Source: Tetrahymena elliotti 4EA (taxonomy: Eukaryota; Ciliophora; Oligohymenophorea; Hymenostomatida; Tetrahymenidae). Taken from it: a DNA stretch of 64,000 nucleotides. The stretch is from positions 317,489-381,488 of the forward strand of contig JH720298.1 of assembly GCA_000231825.2 (NCBI GenBank). Direction: 5' to 3'. Both the position numbers and the translations under genes were made by a program. This document shows positions 1 through 11,690 of the stretch, in pieces; position 1 is the first letter of the stretch, and every line of letters starts with the position of its first letter. The notes beneath the pieces were generated by a model. It saw nothing but the letters and a program-made list of their open reading frames with translations, had not been told where the DNA came from and searched no databases.

Positions 1-970
1 GAAATACACATAATAAATAATCAATAAAATATAAACAAATAAAAAAATAAATCAATCAATCAATTTTAGTACTTTAAAAATTTATATTTTAAATAATAAC
101 TTAATATATGTAAAATCATATATGTAATAATATTATCTATCTCCTTCCTTTGTTAGTTCTTAGTTTACTTATCAAAACTCTAAACTAAACAAAATCTTTT
201 TAAATTTATTTTAAAAAAAATTTAGTCTTTAAAACAATAAAGTAAATTCTGCAAAAGATTTATTGTAATTATTTCAAATTTCAAATTAAATAAAATATTT
301 TCATTAAAAAAAAAATAAAATTAAAGAAGCATTTTAAAAATTAAATAATAATTTAAATACACTATAATATTAACAAATTTACAGGAAATACCAAATAAGG
401 TAATTATTTTATGAATACTAAAGAATTTTAGAAATTTACTAAATTTATTTATTCCAAAAGAGCTCAAATTATTGTTAAGCTGATGGATGTTGATAGCAAA
501 TATACTAGTCCAGCTGACTTTAGATATTATTAAATGCACTAATTTTAGAATACTTTAACTTTGAATTCAACTCAAGTAATAATAAATCCTTGGTTTAATT
601 AAATTTATTCTTTTAAATTTTAAAAATGAAATAAAATTTTCAAATTAGATGTAGTTTTTATTATTATTAAATAAATTCGTTTTAAGCATTAAATAAACAA
701 ATAAATAAATATTAATTGTAGAATTAAAATACTTAAATCATTTTAATATAGATAATAAAATAGGATACACATAGCAATGGTAAGGTAATATAATTATAAA
801 AATATCTTGATCTTATTTGTTTTATAAACTTATTTAGTTGTTAATTTAATATCATATAATCCATCAATTTGAATTTTTAATTCGAACTTTTATAATTAAT
901 TAATTATGTTTTTTTATTTAACTTAGCAGCTGTAATATAAAAATAGATAAATATAGTAATTTGAGTTGAA
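1..970. other. AT-rich intergenic region
   Basis: There is no supportable gene here. Both strands have frequent stops, including TGA, and the sequence is mostly A/T runs. The right part presumably holds the promoter and 5' leader of the gene that starts at 971. Confidence 0.6.
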
Positions 971-3580
971 ATGGACTACTTCATAGATAAATATGAGCAG
1001 TTAGAATAAACAAATAGGTTGTTAGAAAATATTGAAGCCAAATTAAATTCTATGAATGTACCATAAGTAGAGAATGGTCAAAATCTTTAGAATACAAACT
1101 AGCTTTTTTAGAAGGATTTTGATCCAATCATTGACAATTATTTACTTTCAACAAATAGTAATTAGGAAAATATTTAGGAAAAAAATAGATCTAAGGAATT
1201 TCCAACCATATAAATGAGTACACAAGTTCTTTAGGATGACTTACTTATTAGTGGATATGATTAATTTAAGAGTGGATCAAATTAGTTTAATTCAGGTTTA
1301 AGCTTTGCTTAAACAAATAGTAAAGTTGGTAGCTCAAATGGCGGAGTTAGCTAATGGTAAATTTAAGATGGAAACTAAATATCTAAGACAGTTGTAAACA
1401 CATATCAAAGTACAGAAAAAATAAATAATCTTCTTTTAGGAGAGAGTGAGAGCTAGGTTATAGATAGCGATCCAAAAAGAATGAATTTCAATTCTAACTA
1501 AAAAAATAAATAATAGTTGTAACATGATTCATCTTAATCATCATCCAGAACAGGTGATATTACAGCAAAAACATAAAATTCTAACACTTTAAGTATGGTT
1601 TAGAATATTAAAAAGTTAATTATAATTCAATATTTTAAAATATTTAGGAACAAATAGATCCAAATCTTTAAATAAATCATAAGTGAATGATTCTTAGTTT
1701 GAAGATTAAATTCATACTAATAGCAGTAGAGAAACTGACAAAAGTAGTATTTAAAATATTTCAAGTAAAAGTAGTTCAAGAAACAAGATTGTAGAGTAAA
1801 AAAATAAAGCAAAGAAAATGTATATTGGAAGTGGACAAAAAGATTAGTTAATAAAGATTGAAGAAAATAACGTAGACGAGGATGAACTAGATGAGGAGAA
1901 CTCTAATTCCAGTCCATTTAGAAAATAAAAAAATAGTAAATAACTAGCTATCACATAGAATTATTCTCCAATATCTTTGGAATACACTAAATCTCTAAAT
2001 AATACTTAAAATATTCAATAAAATAATTTTAATAATAATACTATGTTTTCTGTCAACAGAGGGGATAATAATTTTTTGAAAAACAATTCTTAACTAGAAG
2101 ATGAATTGAATACGTTAAGGAATAGATTATATTAAATAAATGATTCATATACAAAACTAGCTTAACAATAATCTTTAAGTGACTTTGAAGTCTAAAATTC
2201 TTAAAGAAAAATATATAGTTTAGCACAATAAATGAAGGATATTGCTGAATCTCTTTAGAATATGAATTAACTTTAAGTTACATAGAATCCATGTAAACTT
2301 TTAATTATTTTAATAAATCTTACAAAATATTTTTTAAGAACTAAACAGTGGCTATAGGTTTGATAACGATGATATCTAGCATTCTTCTGGTAAAAAAATA
2401 AATAAGTTAAGTGCAGATAAATATGAAGATATTATTATTGATGATAAGGTTTTCTTGCTTGAAAAAGAAAACAGAAGGCTTAAAAAAGAAAATCAAATGC
2501 TTAAAGATGAAATAGAGGATTATAAAGAGAAAATAAATAGATTGTTTCATGAGCATTAAAATACAAGATAATCTTTAGAAAAGCATCTTGAATTAAAATA
2601 TGAAACTCAAATGTTAAACATCAAAGAAGCTTAAAAGTATTTTATCATTTAATGGAAATTGTTATTGATATTTTTAAATTTAAATTAAAAAAAGGAATAT
2701 CATAAATGAGAAAGAAAGTAAAATATAAATCTTATAAAAGTAATTACAAGAACTAAAAAATGAAAAAGAATCTATGAAAAAAGAGTTGTTTAGCTTTAGG
2801 CAATCAATAATTTCTTAAAGAATCAATACGAGCTCAATAAATAATCATCACAATTCTTTTGAAAATAAATCTTTTGAATAGCCCTATCTTGCAAATAATT
2901 ATGTTAAAACTAAATTATATTAAGATAATAAAGAAACGGCTGCTCATTAGAATAATTAGAGTATCATGGAAAATAGTATTCTTTCATAAAATTATGCTGC
3001 TTCTAACAGCTACTTAGATTAAAAAAGGTAAATAGCAAATAATAGCTAAAATAGCAAAGAATATTATAAAATTGATGATAAAAAATAAGTCATCCAAAGA
3101 CCTGTATCTTCTATATCAGATTATGTTAGAACAGATATTGACTCTAATTTACTTAAAAACAATAAAAAATAAACTGAAAATAATTAAATGAACTAAAAGA
3201 AGAGAATATAGTCTACAGAATATTTAAAAACAGAAAGAAATGCTTCTAGAGAAAAGTAAAACAATAGCTAAAAGCCTCCAAAACTAAAAAAAAATAACCC
3301 TAATTAAGAAACAAGCAATACCAGTCATACTAAAAAAAATAGAAGCAAAAGTCCTATAAATTATAGTGAATAAATACAGCATCTCATAAAATAAAATGAA
3401 AATCTTAATAAACTTAAAGCTTAATTACGTACAGAAAGCAGTTTATAAAATTCTAGAAAAGATACTCATACATCGCTGCTCTCAAATAATAACCAAAGTA
3501 TATAGAATAAAAAATAAAAAAAGGTTTCTCCAAAAAGATCTAAATCATCTATGGGCCACCGAGCTTCTACTAAAATGTGA
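971..3580 (+). CDS. Q/N/S-rich coiled-coil protein, function unknown
   Basis: I do not recognise a named family. In the ciliate code (TAA/TAG = Gln) four exons join in frame: 971-1592, 1648-2292, 2339-2636 and 2695-3580, giving 816 aa and ending at TGA 3578-3580. The introns are AT-rich with GT...AG ends and the phases agree (1, 1, 2). The protein starts MDYFIDKYEQLEQTNRLLEN, a short predicted coiled coil. Long Ser/Asn/Gln low-complexity stretches follow. A strong charged coiled coil spans roughly residues 450-560, with heptad-like runs such as LEKENRRLKKENQMLKDEIE. The C-terminus is basic and Ser-rich (KRSKSSMGHRASTKM). No enzyme motif or membrane segment is visible. A cytoskeletal or scaffold role is only a guess. 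The gene structure is more secure than any function. Confidence 0.8.
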
Positions 3581-4087
3581 AATTTCTCTTCCTTTATTAA
3601 ATATTAAAAGCCCTAATTTTTTGTATAAATATCATAAATATTTTTTAATTGCAATAAGCATTCCAACACTAACATTTAATCTTGTAAATAGAAATTTATT
3701 TATTTATTTATCCACTCCAAAGCTCAGTTTATTCAAGCATTTTTATTAAATACCATCCATACCTTTCAGTTATTTTAAATTTATTCTAATTTCTTAATTA
3801 TTAAAAAAATAAATATTAAATTGACTAAATTAATTTGATAAATAAAAATATTTAATTTATAAAAGCATTTTTAAGCTTAGTTCGGTTCCATATACCTTTA
3901 TGCTAAAATTATTTGCTCTAATTTAGTTTAGATTTTTAAATTTATTTTGATTAAATTATTTTAATATAAATGTTTTAATGGTTTTTTAGAGATGATTTTG
4001 TTTGATCTAAAAAGTGCAATAAGAATTTCTATATAAATAACATATAAACATGGGATTTTTAAATTATTTTCAATATATTTTTCATTT
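3581..4087. other. Convergent intergenic region
   Basis: This is the shared 3' flank of two convergent genes. It is AT-rich with no coding signal and probably carries both polyadenylation regions. Confidence 0.55.
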
Positions 4088-6357
4088 TCAGTTCTTTTTG
4101 TTTTTCTTTTTTAATTTAGGTTCTTTTACTTCCTCATCTGATTCCTCTTCTTCTTATTCATCATTATCTTCTTCTTCTTCTTCTTCTTCTTCTTCTTCTT
4201 CTTCATCATCATCATCATATTCGACATCATCATCTTCATCGATTAATTCATCGTCATCATCTTAGTCATCATCTTCATCATCTTGATCATCATCATCTTC
4301 TTCATCATCATCTTCTTCCTCATCTTCATCATCGTATTAATACTTGCTCTTTTTATTTTAGATTTTTTGAAGCTCTTTTTCTAAATTTTAAAGTTCTTCC
4401 TCAGAGTCAAGCTCATCTTTTTCAAAATTTTCCTTGTTCAAAGTTTTTTTCTAAACTTTATCTTTCTTTTATGCATTTTATTTTGGTTGCTTATTATTTT
4501 ATTATTCTTCATCAGAAAATTCCATATTATATTTTTCATAATCTAAGTCATCTTCTTCTTCTTCGTTATCAAAATCTCCTTATTCGCTTTCTTCATTATC
4601 ATTATCAACTTCGCTTTCAATATCTTCTTCTTATTCTTCTTCGTCTTCATCTTCGACTTCTTCTCCATTTTCTTCCTTTTACTTTCTTTCTTCTTCTTTT
4701 TACTTTCTCTTTTCTTCTTTTTCTTTTTGCTATTTAAAAATATTTTAATTTAAAACAATGAAAAGAATTAGAAATATTACTTTTTTCTTTTATTCTCTTT
4801 CTTTTGCCTTCAGAATTTTTTCCATATCTTTTCTACGTTTCTCCTTTTCAAGTTCCTTACGTAAAATTTCTTTTCTTTGGAATTCAACTTCTTCAGTTGT
4901 CTTAACTACTCTTCTGTTATAGACAACATTACCTCTTAAGAGACCTTCTTCAATTTTATATAATCTCAATTTCAACCTAGGCCCGATTTCCTATTTATTT
5001 TTAAGAAAGAAATATTTATATTTTGTCTCAACATAAAATAAATTGTTTACATGTAATTTAATGTTGTATTGCTTTTTGAAAGAATCTTTGCCAGAAATAT
5101 ATGATTTTTATTAGACATCAATTTTAGAATCAGGGAGCTCATCTGCATCACTTTCACTGGCAAATCCACTTACAGTCTTTTTATTTTGAATGAAATCAGC
5201 GAAACTATTGAACTTACTCAAGTTAGGAGTCTTTTTATCTTGCTTAATAATCTTTTTAATATTTTTATTGACTCCAGTAGGTACCAATTATATGTGGTAA
5301 TGACGCATATTAACAATATCCTTTTCATTATCATAGCTGAATAAGATGACTCTTTGTAAATTGCTAGCTCTTGTCTTTATTATATAGAAATTATAAGTAT
5401 AAATTTATATTAATTTCCTTTTTAATTACATTTTTAAGTGAAAGAGGAGGAAACATAGATTATATCATTTAAGCAACAATTTATTATTAAGAAAGAGTAG
5501 GTGGATTTCTAACATTAGCAGTAGCTTGCTTGTTAAATCCATTTAATATAAGCATAGCAGGTTAAAATTATCTTGAAAAAGCTTTATTTCTTTTGCTTGC
5601 AGTTACGACATCTCTTTAAATAAAACAAAATTAAATTTTTAATAAAATAATTAAAGAATCATAATCATTTTACCTTCTTGTGCAATAAGAAATAATCTTA
5701 AAAGTAATTGTTGGTCCTTCAGGATTCTTAATAAATCTGATGTAATTATCTTTTGTTATTTAAAGTAGAAATTTAGAATATGGTCTATGCATACTAACAA
5801 ACTTTGTTCTCCAATTTATGATAAAAAGTTATAAAATTACGGTTTTCTGTTGATGTAAGAATGGTCATGTGAGTCATACCATAAACCTTACTTGCAGACA
5901 AATAATCTTTAATCTTAGTTTTATCAGTTTCCTAAATAAAATAAAAAAAGCATTAGAAAATGATTGATTTCGCTTATTGATTAAAGAATTATCAATCAAT
6001 TTAATTACTTTTAACTTCATAGCAGTGTATGGATACATAATTTCTCTATAATCCTAAACTATTTGCTTTAATGGCTTGTTCAATTTACCTCTTCTGAAAA
6101 TAAGAGCTATTTTTATAATTAAATATTTCAAAACTTGAAACGAGCTATTTTTTTTAATCTATTACACTTAGGGACCTTTCCTATGATTTCATCTCCTTCA
6201 GGTCCTTCTTCCTTATGTGTTCTTGTTTTTTTCTATGATAAAAAAATTGAATTAAAAGGATGCAGCTAAAATGCCGTTTGAAATGAATTCTTGTTGTTAA
6301 TAATATAGATAATATTTATGCAATTGGTATTACTCTTCTTCCACCAACTTTAGGCAT
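4088..6357 (-). CDS. SSF1: SSF1/Peter Pan (PPAN) Brix-domain ribosome biogenesis factor
   Basis: By family, this is a nucleolar 60S pre-ribosome assembly factor that binds pre-rRNA through its Brix domain. Nine exons join in frame: 6334-6357, 6166-6232, 6009-6106, 5841-5931, 5674-5749, 5430-5613, 5051-5374, 4781-4990 and 4088-4729, giving 571 aa. Family landmarks in order are KKTRTHKEE, VPKSLIFRRGKLNKPLKQIV, DYREIMYPYTAMKLK, YGMTHMTILTSTENHN, NPEGPTITFKI, FPPLSLKNT and the C-terminal signature EIGPRLKLRLYKIEEGLLRG. These align closely with what I know of yeast Ssf1. The C-terminal tail is basic and Lys/Glu-rich, then ends in a very long Asp/Glu run of roughly the last 100 residues. Yeast Ssf1 also has an acidic tail, but this one looks longer. 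The start MPKVGGRRKK is the only ATG that fits. The antisense of the acidic tail gives a poly-Ser open frame that is not a gene. Confidence 0.93.
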
Positions 6358-7564
6358 TTTTTGTTATTTTCTTACTTGTCAATATTTTAATTTTGTCTTG
6401 AGATTAATTGATAATTAATTAATAATAATCATTTAAGGAGAGACGATAATCTTATTTTAATGCGACAAGAAAATAAATGAAGATACATCTGAAAGCATAT
6501 ATTAGAACTCATTATTTTTATATGATTAAATAAGTAGAAATTAATTAATTTTATTAAAAATACATTTAGATATTTCCATAAAAATTTGCTCTTAATGCTA
6601 ATTCTAATAAAAATCAATCTTCATTTGATTAATTTGATTTTGATGGCATCTGTATTCATTATAATATCAGTAATTTTCTAAACTAAAATATTTGCTTAAA
6701 GATATTCTAATTGTGTATCTTATCATAAACTAAATATAAATAAACTATTTTAATTCTACTTTTCATTTTTATTATAAAAAATTATTTTTCTAGAATTTAA
6801 GATTCTTTCAAAATAATTTTATCTATTTATATCTCAGATGTATTTCTATCAAATTATTTTAACAATTTATTTTTTTAAAAGATTATTATTTAAATTAGCT
6901 TTATTTGTTAATTTTTAAATATTCCTTATCATATTACTTACTGTATAATCAATCATGTATTGTAGATTATAATATGTAGGAATGGGAAAAAAACTGTTGC
7001 ACATTATGGTGAGTATTTTTTTCTTAAAATGAATGTTTTGGATAAATAAACCATAAATGCTGATTGATATTTGATAATAAAATTTTAATTCCACCTACAA
7101 AAAATTATCTTGTTTAAGTTGATGAAAGCTTTATACATTTTATTTAATGAGAAAATAAGTATATATGTTCCATCTTTTATTTAATATAGATTGGTGAAAA
7201 AAATAGCTTCATATTAATATCTTTCAACATTAATTTAGATAAATAATTTTTATTCTAAAAAAGATCTATTATTTTAATTCCTAAATTCAAAATTATTATT
7301 AATTTTAATTTTGGATTTGGTAGATATTTATTTTGAGTTAAAAATATCTAGTTTTCTTCAATTTAATAAGAACTATTTAAAAGTAAAATGGAAAATAGAT
7401 GGATGAATCAATAAGTCGAAAATTATTTGGCAAAATATTGAGCGAGTGTTAGAATTAATACATTAAATTTAGAAAAGAAAGAATACTTGAATGGAATTAT
7501 TTAAGTTGAAAACAGTAAAAAAGGGATGAGAATATACATAAATCATAAATTTAAAATGAAATAA
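6358..7564. other. AT-rich intergenic region
   Basis: This holds the 5' flank of the SSF1 gene and the 3' flank of the oxygenase gene. No frame longer than chance shows protein-like composition on either strand. Confidence 0.55.
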
Positions 7565-9070
7565 TCAATGTTCACAATAGTTGAAAGCTTGAGCTTCAGT
7601 CTATTTGTTTTTAGATCTTTCGTACATATCTCTCATTCTGTATTCTTTGATAAATTCAATAGGTTTAGTGAACTCTACATCATTGATTGTAAATGGCTAA
7701 TCTTCATGATTTACAACGAAGAAAGCAATAATCTTTCTTTTTAGAGGCGAATCAGTTGTATTACGAATTCCCTTTACTTTGTGAATATTTTGGTTAGGGA
7801 AAATAATCATCAAGTTTTCTTTAATATCAAGAGATCCAAGAGGTATTACTTTATGAGGATCACATAAATGTTCATAGCTAGGGCAGTAAGTATGAGCACA
7901 TTATTCTTAAACTCCTCCACATGGGTCATCACTTTCCCTAGGAGTTCTTTTGAATTTCAATTTTCCATCTACCAAATGTTAGTCATGTTCTATAATGTAT
8001 AAGCAAGTGTAGAGAATGTTATCAGATGAAAATCCTTCTACGTGCCATTAACCAGAATAAGTACTTTGAGGAGCGATTTCCATTTCACTTATTTTCACAA
8101 TTGCATGAATTTTTTAAGAGAAGTCCACATTCTTTTTATCATCATATATCTTGATTCCATCATCATAGTATTCATTTAAGATTTTATAGCCTAAATCTTT
8201 GAAGTAATCATGAGTCTCGATCAGTGGCTTAGAGAAATAAGTCATTAAATGACCTAATTCTAATTTGAGTTCATTCAAATCTGGACAATTTTCTAAAGGA
8301 TGGAATAGTTTACCTTGAATTTCATACATTTTATTTTATTCAGAGTAAGCAAATACTGCAGGCAACCATAAGAACTCAGATGGTGAGGTTTTATAGTCTT
8401 TGCCCCATTAGTCATAACCACTTTGAATTTGCTTAATTCTTTTAAAATACTCTTAGATTTCTATTTTCTTAGTGGAATCAGTATAATCATTATGATAAGG
8501 CTGAAGAGATTAGTGAATGATATTCCTTATTTTTACTACATCTTCAGTCTTTTATTCCTCTTTTTTATTATATCTAGAGTGAAGACGTTTTTATTATTTT
8601 TTTAATTCTTCATCAATAATCTTTTTCATTTCTGAGCTTATAGTATTAATGTTTGGATGATAATCAACAAGATTATTTTGTTCTTAGTATATCATAACTT
8701 TCTATATAGCATTTAAGAGATTATTTCTTCCTTAATAGGGAATGTACTTCTCATTATGAGTCAAAATTTTATTAATATTGTCAGGATTCTCTTCAAAAAT
8801 ATAAACATCATTTGCTTTTTAAGTTTTGATATCTTTATAGATTGAATGATTAAATTATTTTGACTCTCTTCTGCATTTATAATCTAATCTTTCATACTAA
8901 TCATCCTCCATCTCTGCAGATTAACTTCCTTCTTCCATTTCTTATTCATCTCCTTCTCCATTTTATTGCTACTCATAAAGTGCTCTTTCCTAATTTTGTC
9001 TGTAATCAAAAAGTTCAACAGATCTACTATAAATTTGATGTATATAACCGTTTGTATCAGTATTGAGCAT
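7565..9070 (-). CDS. DUF4246-like putative 2-oxoglutarate/Fe(II) dioxygenase
   Basis: A single exon encodes 501 aa, from ATG 9068-9070 to TGA 7565-7567. The C-terminal half resembles the DUF4246 family, known mainly from fungi. It has GQWHVEGFSSDNI (His343, Glu345), a PHKVIPLGSLDI segment, and FPNQNIHKVKG (His430) followed by RKIIAFFVVNHED. The H-x-E ... H arrangement in a double-stranded beta-helix setting suggests metal binding as in 2-oxoglutarate dioxygenases. The substrate cannot be inferred. The N-terminal about 100 residues are Gln/Glu-rich and less conserved in character, followed by a charged helical region. A cluster CGGVQEQCAHTYCPSYEHLC may be a structural or metal site. A degraded copy lies at 18913-20054 on the same strand, on the other side of the GST array. 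The family call rests on remembered motif spacing and needs a profile search. Confidence 0.75.
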
Positions 9071-10934
9071 TGTTATATTGAAAGATATTGTTTTTATTTG
9101 ATCTAAATATTTTTTATTATTTCCCTAATTTTGATATCACTCACTCACTCACTTATTTGAATATTAACTAATTTCTGATAAATTATTTCCAACAAATTTT
9201 GGAGCGAAAAAAAACATATTTCTAATTACATATCTTTCAATCTTCAATATTATAAGCAAAATAATCTTTTGAAGTAAATTTAATTTTAATCTGAGAATAA
9301 ACATATATACATAATTCTGATAACACAATTGAACATTTTTAAGGGTAATGAATATTTTCTTAGTTTTTAAAAATATTACTGAATATTGAGAGAAGAATTT
9401 ATTAATAAAGTATTATTAAATTAGAACAATGAAATATAATAAAGTTTGTTTGGTTGATTTTTTAATAATTGAATAAAAACTATTTTGAAATCTAGTGATT
9501 TGAGATTGATCGCTCATTTTTAATAAACAAAAGGTAAATATAATAGAAAAATATGCTATCTTGTCATAAAAATTAATAGAATGATTCTAATAAGGTTATT
9601 AAATTTTAATTACAAATTTATTAAAAAAAGAATGCATTCAATAATTCTTGACGAGGATTTTTGTTAGACCTATTTATTAAAAGTAATGTTTTTATATTAA
9701 TGGAAATCTAATTCTTAATGAAATTATATGAAATATGTTCTTAAACAAGATAGATTTTCTTCTTTTACAGATAAAAATCCAAATAGTGGATTTAAAAAAT
9801 TTTAAACTGAATATTTTCTTTGGATAATTTAAAAAATTTTATTTTGCCTGTCAGATATTAGTCTAAAAAGAGTAACAATCAACTATGACATCATATATGC
9901 TGCTAATTGTATTCTAACTTATTGTTACTTTATTTTGATTTAGTGTAAATGTTTTTAATTATTTTATGAATAGTTAATAAAATAAATATTAATTTAATTT
10001 TATTATTATTTTGTTTTGTTTTCATTAATGAATTTATTGGTGATCAAAATGCAAATCAGTAATCTCCTAAAAAATTTACAATGAAATAATAAAATAAATT
10101 ACTTCACAGTCAATAAAATTTATGAACAAATAAATTTTTATAAAGTCATTAGATGTAATTGTAAAGTACATATAGATTATAAAAAGTTTAGTGGAATATA
10201 AAAGATTTAGTTTGAAACTATTAATTATCTTTAATTTCTTACAAAAGATTTCAATTTATCAACATTTTTGTTCTAGAAAATATCAAATATTTATTTTCTA
10301 ATTTTAAAATTTTCTAAATTCCTAATTTGTATATTGTAGATAGAGCTGGGATCATGTTTGAAATTAAAAATACCTTCTTGAAATAGAAAAATATTTAGAT
10401 TTTGATAATTTGAGTAGTTTTTATTGCTAATATTTACATAGATGAAGCTGAGAAATTTTTAGAACTTTTTCTGGATAAATTCTTTAGAAAAATTCTTCTT
10501 GACTAATTGAAATGAAAATACAAAACAAAGCCATATCAATTGTAATGTATTCGTTCATTTTGATCATTTAATTACCAGTAACTCTAAAAATAAATTTAAT
10601 GGGTTGCTTTGAAAGAGAATGACAATCTTGAAGTTTCAGAAGCCTAATTTTATATTTTAATGTTAAGATATCTTTTAATATAAATAAATGTTTGTTACAG
10701 GATTTATATTCTTGGATCCAAACAGAATATAAAAAGAATAAATTTGTTCAAATATATCTGATAAAATCTTTAATAATTATTTCAATTTAAGGAGTAAAGA
10801 TACAAAAAAGAAATAATCCAGAATGATTTATCAATAATTTAAAAACAAAATTGAGTGATATGAAATTTTATAATAAAAATAAAATAAAAAAATTGATTGA
10901 AATAAATTTCTAGTTAGAAAAAAAGTATTTTTTA
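9071..10934. other. Intergenic region upstream of the GST array
   Basis: No gene is seen. The right half resembles the spacers in front of the other GST copies, for example in the stretch just before the conserved block at 10714. It is therefore part of the duplicated unit. Confidence 0.55.
10714..10770 (+). promoter_or_regulatory. Conserved upstream block of GST copy 1
   Basis: The block begins GGATCCAAA and continues into an A-rich run and TTATCTG/ATATCTG-like sequence. It lies about 220 bp before the ATG and recurs before the other three GST genes. It may be a promoter element or just an unmutated part of the duplication. Confidence 0.4.
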
Positions 10935-11567
10935 ATGTCTAAAAATTAATTGACCTTAGGTTATTGGAATATCTATGGTAAAGTTCAGCCAGCTAGATTC
11001 TTATTGGAACTTACTAAGACTCCATATAATGATGTTAGATATTCTGAAAATGATATTTGGTTCAAGTAAGATAAGTTCAATTTAGGTTTAGATTTTCCCA
11101 ATCTTCCATACATGATAGATGGTGATTTTAAGTTGACTGAATTTGTCTCTATTGTAGATTATTTAACTGAAAAATATGGCAATCCTGAATGGTTGGGAAA
11201 AGGTAATGACAAATATGTAGTTTAATCCCTTAGAAGTTTACTAGATGAGGTATCTCATTTCATTAAATAAGGTAGTCTAAAACCAAATGATGAAGAAAAG
11301 AGGAAATATATTTTAGAAATGATTGCTCCAAAATATAAATACGTTGCTAAATTTATAGGCAAAAAAGAGTATTTGCTTGGCTACTTTACTATTGCTGATC
11401 TTTACTTTTTAACTGTCATTAAAGATTTCAAATCAACTTATGATTAAGTTCTTGTTAAAGATATTTATGCTGAATTCGAACATATTTTTGATCCAATCAT
11501 AGAAAGAATATCTTCAATTCCTGAAATAGCTGCTTACATCTCATCTGATAATCATCCTATATCATGA
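10935..11567 (+). CDS. Glutathione S-transferase, mu-like (array copy 1)
   Basis: This is a cytosolic GST, which conjugates glutathione to electrophiles or handles peroxides. A single exon encodes 210 aa, normal for the mu/sigma type. The start is [20 protein letters not shown]; Tyr10 in GYWN matches the catalytic Tyr of the mu class. The cis-Pro region is [10 protein letters not shown] (residues 55-64). The alpha-helical C-terminal domain includes [15 protein letters not shown] with the conserved Asp of the N-capping box. Where mu GSTs have the glutathione-contacting QSNAI, this protein has TEFVSI. Of the four copies it is the most divergent, with [19 protein letters not shown] and an end in NHPIS. 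TGA 11565-11567 is followed by a duplicated 3' end. Confidence 0.93.
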
Positions 11568-11690
11568 ATTATCATTTTAAATTTATTTTTTGATCCAATC
11601 ATAGAAAGAATATCTTCGATTCCTGAAATAGCTGCTTACATCGCATCTGATAATCATCCTATATCATGAATTATCATTTAAAATTTATTT
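11485..11690 (+). repeat. 102-bp tandem duplication of the GST copy 1 3' end
   Basis: The last about 83 bp of the coding sequence plus about 19 bp of 3' flank (11485-11586) are repeated almost exactly at 11587-11690. The second copy lies after the stop, so it is a non-coding relic ending in the same stop codon. Only a few bases differ, so the event is recent. Confidence 0.9.

Noticed and set aside
4050..4265. Poly-serine open frame on the plus strand
   Set aside because: It is the antisense of the Asp/Glu tail of the SSF1 gene on the minus strand.
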